Below, piece by piece: positions 26,542 through 35,739 of a DNA stretch of 64,000 bases. The position numbers were made by a program, and so were the translations under genes. The stretch's first letter is position 1, and every line of letters starts with the position of its first letter. The notes below the pieces were generated by a model. The model was not told where the DNA came from and ran no database searches. It worked only from the letters and a program-made list of their open reading frames with translations. The DNA is from Nonomuraea montanisoli (GTDB lineage: Bacteria > Actinomycetota > Actinomycetes > Streptosporangiales > Streptosporangiaceae): assembly GCF_013363975.1 (NCBI RefSeq), contig NZ_JABWGN010000004.1, positions 62,001 through 126,000 on the forward strand, in the 5' to 3' direction.

Positions 26542-26873
26542 ACCACGACACAGGGCCACGGCACGGGGCTATGGCAGCCCCAAGCCGGCGGTCATGTCAC
26601 GGGGCTACGGTGGCCCACAGGCCGGAGACCATGACGCGGAGCTATGGCCGCCCGCAGCCAGGAGACCACGACACGGAGCTATGGCGTCCGCAAGCAGGAG
26701 GCCACGACACGGCGGTCCACAAACCGGGACCACAACGCGGCGCCAGGGCGGCCCACAGGCCGGTACCACGACACGGCGCCACGGCCGCCCACAAGCCGGA
26801 AACCACGACACGGCGCCACGGCCGCCCACAAACCGGGACCACGACACGAGGGATCCCGGCATCTCACCCCCAG
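26542..26873. repeat. Intergenic minisatellite, 36-37 bp unit, about 9 copies
   Basis: Units begin near 26542, 26591, 26628, 26665, 26701, 26729, 26765, 26802 and 26838. Most are 36-37 bp; one is 28 and one 49. The core ACCACGACACGG is followed by a GCCACGGC-like and a CCGCCCACA-like block and a variable AAACCGGG end. There are no unique spacers, so it is not CRISPR. It sits between a response-regulator gene and a ROK regulator gene, both transcribed leftwards. Confidence 0.85.
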
Positions 26874-26889
26874 GGCGCTCGGTCGGCCG

Positions 26890-28086
26890 TCAGCCCGTGT
26901 GGTCGGCCGCCCAGGCGTCGAGGCCCTCCTCCGTGAGGACGCGATCGAGCGCGATGGCCGCCGCCCCGTGCAAGGCGCCGTCGTCGCCGAGCGTGGCGGC
27001 CACCACGGGCGGCGGGTCCGCGCGGCGGAACCGCATCAACCCGTCGGTCAGCGCCGTGGCGAACTCCTCGGCGGCCGCGGCGCGCAGCGGCTCGGCGAAG
27101 CCGCCCAGCGTGACGATGCCGGGATCGAGCGCGTTGATCAGCCCCGCGATCCCCCGCCCGAACCCGCTCGCCGCGCGCCCGACGGCCGACCGCACCGCCG
27201 CGTCCTCCTCCGCCCTGACCAGCGCCGCCTGCGCGTAACTGCGCGGGTCCCGGGGTGGCGGCTCGCCCAGGTGACGGGCGATGGCGCGGCCGTCCACGGC
27301 CAGGTCCCAGCAGCCCCGGGCACCGCAGGGACAGCGCAGCGCGGGGTCGCCGAGCGGGAGGTGCCCGAACTCGCCCCCGGCTCCGGTCGCCCCCTCGATC
27401 GGCAGTCCGTCCACGACCAGAGTCCCGCCCACGCCGACCTCGATCGTGACGTGCAGCGCCGTACCGGCCCCGGCTGCGGCGCCGTAGCGGGCCTCGGCCG
27501 CACCCGCGAGCGTGGCGTCGTTGCCCACGAGCAGCGGCAGGTTCGGGGCCGGAGCCAGTCCTGTGAGGTCCACCGCGTCCCAACCCAGGGTGGCCGACTG
27601 CACGACCGCGCCGTGCCGTACGGCTGCGGCGGCCGCCACCGCCACGGCCCGCACGCGCCCGCCGAGCCGGTCGTGGACGCGGCGCACCGCCTCGCCGACC
27701 GCGGCGACCACCTTGGCCGGGTGCCGGCTCCCGTGCCGGCCCTCCTCGCTGACGCGGGGCCTGCCGTCGATCTCCGCGACGGCGCACCGCCAGTCCTCCT
27801 GGCGGAGGTCGACGGCGATGACGACCGGGCCGTCGGGGTGCGAGTGGAGCACGGTCGTGGGGCGTCCCCGTCCGGTGGCGGCGGCCGGGGTCTCGGAGAG
27901 CAGCGCCAGCTCGCGCAGCCGGGCGGTGATCTCGGTGGCCGACCCGGTGGACAGCGCCAGCCGCCGGGCCACGTCCGCCCTGGTGACGCCGGGCCGGTGG
28001 CGCATCTCCTCCAGGACGGCGAGGGCGCCGCGCCAGCGGGCATCGCGGGCGCGTACGGACCTGGCCCGGCCTGCGGGGCTTGCCAT
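26890..28086 (-). CDS. ROK family transcriptional regulator
   Basis: A 398-residue repressor-type ROK protein. An N-terminal winged helix (about 25-75, VTRADVARRLALSTGSATEITARLREL) is followed by the ROK sugar-kinase fold, with the Zn motif CPCGARGCWD and the Gly-rich GATGAGGEFGHLPLG active-site segment. Such proteins bind a sugar or sugar phosphate and repress nearby uptake genes. A strong Shine-Dalgarno (AAAGGAGG) supports the ATG at 28086. It is divergent from the MFS gene, its likely target. Confidence 0.92.
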   Translation of the reverse strand: MASPAGRARSVRARDARWRGALAVLEEMRHRPGVTRADVARRLALSTGSATEITARLRELALLSETPAAATGRGRPTTVLHSHPDGPVVIAVDLRQEDWRCAVAEIDGRPRVSEEGRHGSRHPAKVVAAVGEAVRRVHDRLGGRVRAVAVAAAAAVRHGAVVQSATLGWDAVDLTGLAPAPNLPLLVGNDATLAGAAEARYGAAAGAGTALHVTIEVGVGGTLVVDGLPIEGATGAGGEFGHLPLGDPALRCPCGARGCWDLAVDGRAIARHLGEPPPRDPRSYAQAALVRAEEDAAVRSAVGRAASGFGRGIAGLINALDPGIVTLGGFAEPLRAAAAEEFATALTDGLMRFRRADPPPVVAATLGDDGALHGAAAIALDRVLTEEGLDAWAADHTG

Positions 28087-28260
28087 GGGTGTGGTCGCCT
28101 CCTTTATGCTCGTCGCACGAGTTTAACGGGAGGAGCCCCCTGTGCGGCGACAACGGCTGGATCTCGAAACGCTCCCCACGATTTTTCCGGATGTGTCGGC
28201 CTCAGGCCGCCTCCCCACCCACAGCGGCGCGCCGCGACGCGGCCTCCCTCTGTGGGCCCG

Positions 28261-30279
28261 ATGATCCCCCGCCGCGCCCGCGACCAGCCGGGCGCAGGTC
28301 AGGACGACACGACCAGGCCGGACAGGCGGCTCCCGTCCGAGGATTCCCACGCGGAGGCGACACATCCCGCCGTACCGACCTCCGAGATGTTCCAGGAGGC
28401 GTTCGAGGAGTTTCGGGCGGTACTCCCTGACGGCGCGGCCCCACTTGGCACGGCCGAGACACCGGAGCGCGAGGCAGAGGACGCGGACTCGACCCGGGTC
28501 GGGAGGGAAGAGGCGGGCGCGGCCCAGGTCGGAACCGAAGGCGCAGACGCAGCCCGGGTCGGGGCGGAAGACGCAGACACAGCCCAAGCCGGAACCGAAG
28601 ACGCAGACGCGGCCCAAGTCGAGGCCGAAGACACAGATGCAGCCCGAGCCAGGACCAAAGACGCAGACGCAGACGCAGCCCGGGTCGGGGCGGAAGACGC
28701 GGACGCGGTCCAGGTCGGGGCGGCCGCGAGGCAAGAGCCGGGGACTGGGGAAGGCGAGGCGACCCGAGAACGGCAGGGCGCGGGAGCGCGGCTGGTGGCC
28801 AGGCAGGTCGCGTTCGCGCAGGTGGCGCTCGGGTTCATGGTGAACAGCCTCGGTGCGTGCCTGGTGCTGCTGGCCCGTGACCTGGAGACGCCGGCGGGCG
28901 AGCTGGCGTGGCTGGCGTCGTCGTTCGGTGCCGGTCTGCTGGTCGTGGGCGCCGTGGGACGCTGGGCGCTCGGGTACGGGCCTCGACGGGCGATGCTGGG
29001 CTCCGCCCTGGTCGCCGCCGCCGGGGCCACGCTGCTCGCCACCGCGCCCGTCGCCCCGCCCGCGGCTGCCGGGGCGCTGCTGCTCGGCCTGGGCGCAGCC
29101 GGGCTCGTCCTCGTGATCCCCGCCTTGCTCCGCGGGCCGGACGCGGCGGCGCGACTGACCCGGGCCAACGCCGCCGGGAGCGTCAGCGCCCTGCTCGGGC
29201 CGCTCGCCATCGGCGCCCTCGACACGCCCGCCGTGAACGGGCGGCTCGCGCTCCTGCTGGCCGTTCCGCCTCTGCTGCTCCTCGCGGCCGACACTCTCAG
29301 GGGCACCCCGGCGATCGAGGACGCGGCCACCACAGGCACCGCACGCCTGGCTTCCCGGCGCCGGGCTTCACGACGCCAAGCTCGTGAACGCCGGCCGCGT
29401 GGGGAGAACCGGACCGGTGAAGGGCACCAGGCCGGTGGAGGGCACCAGGCCGGTGGAGGGCACCAGACTGGCGAGGACAACCGGACCGGTGAAGGGCATC
29501 AGACCGGCGAGGACAACCGGACCGGTGGACGGCACCAGGCCGGCGAGGACAACCGGACCGGTCGGGGACGCCAGGCCGATGGGGGGCACCGCACCGGTGC
29601 GGAGAACCCGACCGGCGCGCAGAATCGAGCCGGTGCGCAGAATCGAGGCGGCGCGGACAACCGAATCAGCGGGCAGAACCGAACCGGTGTGGAGCCGGCT
29701 GGGGGCGGCCGGAGTGCGGGTTCGTTGCGGTGGCGGGTCGCCGGGAGGTGGGGGGCCATCGTGGTGGGCGTGTCCATGGAGTTCTGCTTCTCGATCTGGG
29801 CCACCGCCCGCCTTCAGGCCGCGGGGTTGCCGGCGGGCGCCGCCGCGGCTACCGCCACCGCGTTCCTGGTCGGCATGGCGGCCGGCCGGCTGGTGGCGCC
29901 GCGGCTGATCGCCCGCCACCTGCCGGTCGTCCCCCTGGGGTGCGGCCTCGCGGCGGCCGGGACGCTGGCGGTGGCCCTCGCCGACGCGCCGCTGCCGGTC
30001 GCCGCGGGGCTCGCGGTGGCCGGGGTGGGCATCGCGCCGTTCTACCCGGTGACGCTCGCCCGGCTGGTGCAGGTGCCGGGGCTCGCGGCGGCGCGTTCGG
30101 CGGCGTACGGAGCGCTCGCCTCCGGCACCGCGATCCTGGCCGCCCCGGCGGTGCTCGCCGAGTTGGGCGGCGCGCTCGACCTGCGGACGGCGTACCTGGT
30201 CACGGTGCTGCCCCTGGCGGCCGTGCTGGCCGCCGCGACCCTGCCCGCCTGGATCCGCCGCAGGTCGGACGCCGGGTGA
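28261..30279 (+). CDS. MFS transporter with two repeat-rich insertions
   Basis: Up to 672 residues. Twelve helices are arranged as six (VAFAQVALGFMVNSLGACLVLL onward) and six (about 490-665, from IVVGVSMEFCFSIW). The first about 180 residues are acidic decapeptide repeats like GAEDADAARV. The loop between helices 6 and 7 holds 16 hexapeptides such as TGEGHQ and TGEDNR. Both are coded by minisatellites. The start is uncertain: ATG 28261, ATG 28387 or GTG 28795 (with GGGAG upstream, just before helix 1) are all possible, and if the last is used the acidic repeats are untranslated. Substrate unknown. It is divergent from the ROK regulator, so a sugar-related substrate is plausible. Confidence 0.75.
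   Translation: MIPRRARDQPGAGQDDTTRPDRRLPSEDSHAEATHPAVPTSEMFQEAFEEFRAVLPDGAAPLGTAETPEREAEDADSTRVGREEAGAAQVGTEGADAARVGAEDADTAQAGTEDADAAQVEAEDTDAARARTKDADADAARVGAEDADAVQVGAAARQEPGTGEGEATRERQGAGARLVARQVAFAQVALGFMVNSLGACLVLLARDLETPAGELAWLASSFGAGLLVVGAVGRWALGYGPRRAMLGSALVAAAGATLLATAPVAPPAAAGALLLGLGAAGLVLVIPALLRGPDAAARLTRANAAGSVSALLGPLAIGALDTPAVNGRLALLLAVPPLLLLAADTLRGTPAIEDAATTGTARLASRRRASRRQARERRPRGENRTGEGHQAGGGHQAGGGHQTGEDNRTGEGHQTGEDNRTGGRHQAGEDNRTGRGRQADGGHRTGAENPTGAQNRAGAQNRGGADNRISGQNRTGVEPAGGGRSAGSLRWRVAGRWGAIVVGVSMEFCFSIWATARLQAAGLPAGAAAATATAFLVGMAAGRLVAPRLIARHLPVVPLGCGLAAAGTLAVALADAPLPVAAGLAVAGVGIAPFYPVTLARLVQVPGLAAARSAAYGALASGTAILAAPAVLAELGGALDLRTAYLVTVLPLAAVLAAATLPAWIRRRSDAG
28498..28722 (+). 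repeat. 30-bp minisatellite at the MFS N-terminus
   Basis: Six units of 30 bp, one extended to 36 bp, plus a 9-bp partial copy. In the MFS frame they encode (G/E)-(A/T)-E-D-A-D-A-A-x-V. GC at third positions is lower than in the rest of the gene. Confidence 0.8.
29413..29700 (+). repeat. 18-bp minisatellite in the MFS central loop, 16 copies
   Basis: Sixteen 18-bp units (for example GCCGGTGGAGGGCACCAG) encode hydrophilic hexapeptides. Alternating GGGCACCAG and GACAACCGG versions suggest a 36-bp higher-order unit. Divergence increases towards the 3' end. Confidence 0.85.
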
Positions 30280-30356
30280 GCCTCGTCCGCGCGTGAACCC
30301 CCGCCCGGCCGGATCCGTGTAAGGGACAGGACCGCCTGCGGGGGAAGGGGGTCTTC

Positions 30357-30908
30357 ATGGACGCGAACAGGCGCCGGACGCTCGCGGCCGCCGCCGCCGC
30401 GACGGTGCTGCTGGGCCTGCCGGGATGCGGCCACGCCGTCACCCCGTCCGGGGCCACCGCGAGCCAGGCGCAGCCCCGAACCCCGGCCCCGGCTCCGGCT
30501 CCGGCTCAAGCCACGACGCCCCAGGCCGGACCGCGGGCCCAGACCCGGGCCCAGGCTCGGGCTCAGGCCCAGGAACAGGCCCGGACTCGGGTTCGGGCTC
30601 AGGTCACCGCGGCGCCCGAGGTCAGGCCCACCAGGGTCGGTGTGACCATGGACGAGTACTCCTTCTCACTCCCCTGGCACGACCTCACCGCCGGCACCTA
30701 CACCTTCCTGCTGAGCAACGCCGGCACCGCGCCCCACGCCATGGCCGTGGACGGCCCCGGCATCCCCGGCGTCAGGCAGTCCGAGACGATCATGCCGGGG
30801 CAGCGGACCAGCCTCACCGTCACCCTCCGGCCGGGGCGTTACGAGGTGTGGTGCCCGGTGGACGACCACCGCGACCTCGGCATGGACACCGCGGTCATCG
30901 TCCGCTGA
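30357..30908 (+). CDS. Cupredoxin lipoprotein
   Basis: A 183-residue protein. The lipoprotein signal ([20 protein letters not shown]) puts the lipid Cys at 24. A Pro/Ala/Gln/Arg repeat linker (about 40-80) is followed by a plastocyanin-fold domain. Copper ligands are His 127, Cys 166, His 171 and Met 176 (C-x4-H-x4-M), as in the cupredoxin at 3432-3836, from which the WCPVD motif is also shared. It is thus a membrane-tethered copper redox protein. The last 14 bp overlap the convergent GH13 gene. Confidence 0.88.
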   Translation: MDANRRRTLAAAAAATVLLGLPGCGHAVTPSGATASQAQPRTPAPAPAPAQATTPQAGPRAQTRAQARAQAQEQARTRVRAQVTAAPEVRPTRVGVTMDEYSFSLPWHDLTAGTYTFLLSNAGTAPHAMAVDGPGIPGVRQSETIMPGQRTSLTVTLRPGRYEVWCPVDDHRDLGMDTAVIVR

Positions 30909-32493
30909 CACCGGACCCGGCACCGGTCACCCAGGCGGTCGTGTCGGGCGGCAGCGCACCGCCCTCCACCGGCCCGCTGGACAGCAGCAGCTCCCCCGGC
31001 GGGAGCGGCACCGCGACGGGACCGAGGTTGGTCACGCACACCAGGCCCGACTCGCGGCGGAAGGCCAGCACGCCGGCCTCCGACGGCAGCCAGGTCAGCG
31101 TGCCGTCGCCGAGCAGCTCCCGCCGCAGACGCAGCGCCGAGCGGTAGAGGGTCAGCATCGAGTCGAGGTCGGCGAGCTGCGCCTGCGCCGTGAGCTTGCG
31201 CCAGCCCTCCGGCTGCGGCAACCACGGCGGAGCGGGCCGCGGCGCGGACGAACCAGGACCGCCAGAGCCGGAGCCGGAGCCGGAGGCGAAGCCGAACGGC
31301 GGCTCCTCCCCCGCCCAGGGCAGCGGCACGCGGCAGCCGTCGCGCCCCCGGTTGGCGCCGCCCGACCGGGCGAACATCGGATCCTGGCGGACCTCGTCCG
31401 GCAGGTCCTCCACCTCCGGCAGGCCGAGCTCCTCTCCCTGGTAGACGTACACGCCGCCGGGCAGCGCCATCGCCAGCAGCGCCGCCGCCCGGGCCCGGCG
31501 CCGCCCCAGCTCCAGGTCCGAGGGGCTGCCGTGCAGCCGGCCGCCGTGCTGGAAACCGGTGTCGGCCCGGCCGTAGCGGGTCACGGGGCGGGTGACGTCG
31601 TGGTTGGACAGCACCCACGTCGGCGGCGCGCCGATCGGCAGGTGCGTGGCCAGGGTCAGATCGATGACCCGGCGCAGCTCGGCCGGGTCCCAGGGGCAGG
31701 ACAGGAAGTCGAAGTTGAAGGCCGTGTGCAGCTCGTCGGGGCGCAGGTAGCGGGCGAAGCGCTCCTGGTCGGGCAGCCACACCTCGCCGATCAGCACCCG
31801 GTCGCCGCGCTCGTCGCCGTACTCGTCGGCGATCTCGCGCCAGCGCCGGTAGACGTCGTGCACGCCGTCCAGGTCCTCGTACGCGTCGTCCGACTTGAAC
31901 AGCAGCGCGGCCGAGTCGACGCGGAACCCGTCGACGCCCCGGTCGAACCAGAAGCGCAGCACGTCCTCGAACTCGCGGTGCACCTCCGGGTTGTCCCAGT
32001 TGAGGTCGGGCTGCTCCGGGGCGAACAGGTGCAGGTACCACTGCCCGTCGGGCACCTGGGTCCACGCCGGCCCGCCGAAGATCGACGACCAGCCGTTCGG
32101 CTCGTCACGGAACCAGAACCGGTCCCTGACCCGCGGGTCGGCCAGCGCCTCCTGGAACCAGGCGCTGGCGGTGGAGCTGTGGTTCGGCACGACGTCGATG
32201 ATGACCTTGATGCCGTGCTCGTGCGCCTCGGCGATGAACGCCTCCGCCTCGGCCAGGGTGCCGAAGACGGGCTCGATGTCCCGGTAGTCGGCCACGTCGT
32301 AGCCGCCGTCCGCCATCGGCGACGGGTACCACGGGTTGAGCCAGACGGCGTCGATCCCGAGGTCCTTGAGGTATCCGAGACGGGAGCGCAGCCCGGCCAG
32401 GTCCCCGCAGCCGTCGCCGTTGCCGTCGGCGAAACTGCGCAGGTACACCTGGTAGATCGCGGCCCCCCGCCACCACGTACGCGACATGCTCAT
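30895..32493 (-). CDS. GH13 alpha-glucosidase (oligo-1,6-glucosidase/maltase type)
   Basis: A 532-residue intracellular enzyme. GH13 regions are readable: [15 protein letters not shown] with the nucleophile Asp, IGEVW with the acid/base Glu, and LSNHDVTR with the transition-state Asp. The N-terminal [28 protein letters not shown] is typical of family subgroup 13_23/30 alpha-glucosidases. A Gly/Ser repeat insertion occurs near residue 410. The ATG at 32493 overlaps the permease stop (32490-32493), so it is the last gene of the ABC operon and probably hydrolyses the imported sugar. Confidence 0.93.
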   Translation of the reverse strand: MSMSRTWWRGAAIYQVYLRSFADGNGDGCGDLAGLRSRLGYLKDLGIDAVWLNPWYPSPMADGGYDVADYRDIEPVFGTLAEAEAFIAEAHEHGIKVIIDVVPNHSSTASAWFQEALADPRVRDRFWFRDEPNGWSSIFGGPAWTQVPDGQWYLHLFAPEQPDLNWDNPEVHREFEDVLRFWFDRGVDGFRVDSAALLFKSDDAYEDLDGVHDVYRRWREIADEYGDERGDRVLIGEVWLPDQERFARYLRPDELHTAFNFDFLSCPWDPAELRRVIDLTLATHLPIGAPPTWVLSNHDVTRPVTRYGRADTGFQHGGRLHGSPSDLELGRRRARAAALLAMALPGGVYVYQGEELGLPEVEDLPDEVRQDPMFARSGGANRGRDGCRVPLPWAGEEPPFGFASGSGSGSGGPGSSAPRPAPPWLPQPEGWRKLTAQAQLADLDSMLTLYRSALRLRRELLGDGTLTWLPSEAGVLAFRRESGLVCVTNLGPVAVPLPPGELLLSSGPVEGGALPPDTTAWVTGAGSGVSGR

Positions 32494-33419
32494 CCTTTGA
32501 TGCTTCCGGCGGTCAGGCCCGCCATGATGTGCCGTTGGAAGAAGAAGAACACGACGACCGTCGGGATCCCGGCGATCACCAGCCCGGCCATGATCGCGTT
32601 CTGCGAGACCGCTCCGGCGGTCTGCGACAGGCCGACGCTGATCGTCATCCTGTCGCTGTCCGTCATGACCAGCAGCGGCCAGACGAAATCCTTGAACGAG
32701 GTGACGATCGTGAAGATGGAGACCACGCCGAGGATGGGACGCGAAACCGGCAGGATCACCGACCACAGCACCCGCAGCGGCCCGGCGCCGTCGATGAGCG
32801 CCGCCTCGACGAGCTCCTTCGGTATGGAGTCGAAGAAGCGCTTGAGCAGGAAGATGTTGAACCCGTTGGCCGCCGCCGGCAGCCACAGGCCCCACGGGTC
32901 GTTGAGCAGCCCGAGGTCGGAGACCGTGACGTACAGCGGGATCAGCACCACCATCGGCGGCACCATCAGCGTCGCCAGCATCGCGCCGAGGACGACGTTG
33001 CCGAGCGCGGGCCGCAGCTTCGACAGGGCGTACGCGGCGCTCACGTCCACCGCCATCGTGACCAGCCAGCCGCCCAGCGCGTAGAAGGCGGTGTTGCGCA
33101 GCAGCAGCCCGATGTCGAACAGCTCCCACGCCTCGGCGAAGGCGTCCAGCGTGGGAGCCTGCGGCACGAGGGTGGGCGGCATCCGGGCGAGCTCCTCGCC
33201 GGACTTCATCGCGCCGGTGACCATCCAGTACAGCGGGAAGACGAACGCGAGCGTGGAGAAGGTCAGCACCGTGAGCAGGACGGCCCAGTAGATCCGCCGC
33301 CCCCACCGGCTGTTGAGCTGGTGCGGCGAGACGATGGTGCGGAAGCGCACCTCGATCGGCCTGGGCCGGCCCCGCTCGCGGGCGCGGCGGGCGGACGCGC
33401 GGGCGCCGACGGAGATCAT
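32490..33419 (-). CDS. ABC sugar permease, MalG-type
   Basis: A 309-residue inner membrane protein with six helices. The cytoplasmic EAA loop ([28 protein letters not shown]) is clear and typical of carbohydrate uptake (CUT1) permeases. The start ATG 33419 overlaps the stop of the other permease gene, and its own stop overlaps the glucosidase start. No ATPase gene is in this operon. The MsmK-like ATPase at 45474 or another chromosomal copy may serve it. Confidence 0.93.
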   Translation of the reverse strand: MISVGARASARRARERGRPRPIEVRFRTIVSPHQLNSRWGRRIYWAVLLTVLTFSTLAFVFPLYWMVTGAMKSGEELARMPPTLVPQAPTLDAFAEAWELFDIGLLLRNTAFYALGGWLVTMAVDVSAAYALSKLRPALGNVVLGAMLATLMVPPMVVLIPLYVTVSDLGLLNDPWGLWLPAAANGFNIFLLKRFFDSIPKELVEAALIDGAGPLRVLWSVILPVSRPILGVVSIFTIVTSFKDFVWPLLVMTDSDRMTISVGLSQTAGAVSQNAIMAGLVIAGIPTVVVFFFFQRHIMAGLTAGSIKG

Positions 33420-34294
33420 GCCGTCACCTCGCGGTCGTCCCGGGTGAGCCGGAGCTGGAACGCGGCGAAGACCAGCAGCGCGAGCATGAGCATCATGCCC
33501 AGCGCCCCGGCCTGGCCGTAGCCGTCGCCGTAGGTGAAGGCGAACTGGTACATCAGGTACGCGACCGTGACGGTGGCGTTCTCCGGTCCGCCGCCGGTCA
33601 GCATGTACGGCTCGATGAACACCTGCATGGTGGCCACGATCTGCAGCATCAGCATGAGCAGCAGGATGAGCCGGGTCTGCGGGATCGTGACGTGCCGGAT
33701 CCGGGCGAGGATGCCCGCCCCGTCGAGCTCGGCCGCCTCGTACAGCTCGGACGGGATGTTCTGCAGCGCCGCCAGATAGATGAGCGTGGCGCTGCCCATG
33801 TTCATCCACGTCGAGACGATGACCAGCGAGATCAGCGCCGTGGAGGAGGAGTCGAGCCAGGCCAGGCCGGGCAGGTGGAACAGGCCGAGGATCTGGTTGA
33901 ACAGCCCGGGGCCCGGGTCGAAGAACCACCGGAACAGCAGCACGGCGACGATGGGCGGCAGCATGACCGGCAGGTAGACGACGAAGCGCAGGTAGCCCTG
34001 GGCGTGCCGCAGCTCGTTGAGCACCAGCGCGGTGGCGAACGGCACGACGTAGCCGCAGATCAGCGCGAGCACCGTGAACGCCACGGTGTTCAGCCACGCC
34101 GTGCCGAACGCCGGGTCCCGGACGACGGCCGCGAAGTTGTCCAGGCCCGCCCACTCGGGCGGGTCCACCAGGTTGGTCCGCTGGAAGCTCAGCACGAACT
34201 CCCTGACCATGGGGTACCAGGCGAACACCGCGAAGCAGGCCAGCGCCGCGCACAGGAACCCGTAGGCCGTGAGGTTGCGTTTCAGGACGCGCAC
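33416..34294 (-). CDS. ABC sugar permease, MalF-type
   Basis: A 292-residue membrane protein with six helices and the EAA motif ELYEAAELDGAGILARIRHVTIPQTR. It starts at GTG 34294, four bases after the substrate-binding protein gene, and is coupled by ATGA to the next permease. Confidence 0.93.
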   Translation of the reverse strand: MRVLKRNLTAYGFLCAALACFAVFAWYPMVREFVLSFQRTNLVDPPEWAGLDNFAAVVRDPAFGTAWLNTVAFTVLALICGYVVPFATALVLNELRHAQGYLRFVVYLPVMLPPIVAVLLFRWFFDPGPGLFNQILGLFHLPGLAWLDSSSTALISLVIVSTWMNMGSATLIYLAALQNIPSELYEAAELDGAGILARIRHVTIPQTRLILLLMLMLQIVATMQVFIEPYMLTGGGPENATVTVAYLMYQFAFTYGDGYGQAGALGMMLMLALLVFAAFQLRLTRDDREVTA

Positions 34295-34298
34295 GCGG

Positions 34299-35645
34299 TC
34301 AGCCCTTGGCGGCCAGCAGCGCGTTGGCCTTGGCCTCCGCGTCGGCGAGCAGCTTGCCCGGGTCGGCGTCCTGGCGGCTGAGCGTCCCGGACATCACCAC
34401 GTCGAGGATCGCGTACAGCTCCTGGGCGTGCGCGGGCTCGGCCTTGGGCGGCACGGTGGCGGCGGCCCGCACGTACGGCGCGTAGTTCCGCACGGGGAGG
34501 GTGGCGTTCTTCTCCCGCTCGGCCTGGATGGCCTTGCCGGTGGCCGAGTCGCCGTAGACGTCGTTGTCGGGGACGCCGACGGGGTTGCCGAGGGTCTTGC
34601 CGCGGGCGAAGTCGAAGCGGCCCTTGCCGACGGTGTTGTAGCGGAAGTCGAGCCACTGGAGGGCGGCCTTGGCCTGTTCGGGGGTCGCCTTCGGGTTGAT
34701 CATGAACGCCTCGCCGCCGCTCAGCGACGCCTTGGCCTCGGGGAAGCCGGTGATGCCGTAGTCGGCGACGTTGCCCTTGAACTTGTTGACCACGTCGGTG
34801 ACCACGTCGGGGGCGCCGAGCATCATGCCGACCTTGCCGCTGCCCATCGCCATCATCAGCGATTCCCAGCCGACCAGCAGCCGGCTGCCCATGCTGTTGT
34901 CGCTCCAGCGCATGTCGTGCAGGGTCTGGAGCACGGCCTTGCCCTCGGGCGAGTTGAAGGCGGCCTTCTTGCCGTCGTCGGTGAGGACGGCGCCGCCGCG
35001 GCCGTACAGGGCCTGGGTGAAGTGCCAGCCGCCGGTGTTGCCGCCGGAGTACTCGCCGTAGCCGACGTAGCCGGGGCCGAGCGCGGCGATCTTCCTGGCG
35101 GCCTCGCGGATCTCCGCCCACGTCGCGGGCGGGGTCTCGGGGTCGAGGCCGGCCTGGGTGAACAGCTTGCGGTTGTAGACGAGGCCGACGCCGTAGTGGA
35201 CGTTCGGGACGCCGTACACCTTGCCGTCCCTGGTGACCAGCTCGCGGACGTCGGCGCGCAGGTCGTTCCAGTTCTTGATCTCGCGGGTGTACGCGGAGAC
35301 GTCCATGGCCTGGCCCTTGCCGATCACGTCGGCGTAGGTGGTCACCGGCACCACGAACGCGGTCTCCATCTGGCCGCCCGCCAGCTTCGGCCCGAACGTC
35401 TTGGGGTCGAAGCACGGCTGCTGGTCGGTGCTCTTCACCGTCACACCGGGATGCGCCTTCATGAACGCGGCGACGTCGTCGTCCCAGGCCGCGCGCTCCT
35501 TGGGCGCGGACCTCGCGGGCTGGCACGCCACCGTGATCGTCACCGCGGCCCCTCCCGGCGCGGGCGTGCCGGACTCGCTCGCCCCGCAGGCGGTGGCGGA
35601 GAGGCCGAGGACGGTGACGAGTAAGAGCCCTGTGGTTCTCTGCAT
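34299..35645 (-). CDS. ABC sugar substrate-binding lipoprotein
   Basis: A 448-residue extracellular binding protein of the CUT1 family. The lipobox is LSATAC (Cys about 20). Family features include YGVPNVHYGVGLVYNRKLF and the hinge-domain TPEQAKAALQWLDF. The ATG at 35645 is chosen because it begins the signal and AGAAGGG lies upstream. An earlier frame extension to 35705 is unlikely. With the two permeases and GH13 enzyme it forms an uptake operon for an alpha-glucoside. Confidence 0.92.
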   Translation of the reverse strand: MQRTTGLLLVTVLGLSATACGASESGTPAPGGAAVTITVACQPARSAPKERAAWDDDVAAFMKAHPGVTVKSTDQQPCFDPKTFGPKLAGGQMETAFVVPVTTYADVIGKGQAMDVSAYTREIKNWNDLRADVRELVTRDGKVYGVPNVHYGVGLVYNRKLFTQAGLDPETPPATWAEIREAARKIAALGPGYVGYGEYSGGNTGGWHFTQALYGRGGAVLTDDGKKAAFNSPEGKAVLQTLHDMRWSDNSMGSRLLVGWESLMMAMGSGKVGMMLGAPDVVTDVVNKFKGNVADYGITGFPEAKASLSGGEAFMINPKATPEQAKAALQWLDFRYNTVGKGRFDFARGKTLGNPVGVPDNDVYGDSATGKAIQAEREKNATLPVRNYAPYVRAAATVPPKAEPAHAQELYAILDVVMSGTLSRQDADPGKLLADAEAKANALLAAKG

Positions 35646-35700
35646 GGGTTCGACCCTTCTGGTGCGAGGTGCCCACACCATAGGATCGCGAGCCGTGATC

Positions 35701-35725
35701 TGCAATATCTCGATGAACTATTGCA
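35701..35725. promoter_or_regulatory. Inverted repeat upstream of the sugar ABC operon, probable LacI operator
   Basis: TGCAATA (35701-35707) and TATTGCA (35719-35725) flank an 11-bp centre, within the 94-bp gap between the LacI gene and the binding-protein gene. The TTGCAA element is shared with the site upstream of the LacI gene itself. Confidence 0.6.
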
Positions 35726-35739
35726 AGATAACGACTGGA

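Noticed and set aside
26542..26873. Possible CRISPR array
   Set aside because: Repeats abut each other with no unique spacers, the unit varies along the array, and no cas genes are present.
24434..27238. Long plus-strand open frame of 934 codons, and 26644-28260 upstream of the MFS core
   Set aside because: They run antisense across the PAP2, response-regulator and ROK genes and through the minisatellite. Lack of stops reflects composition and repeats, not coding.
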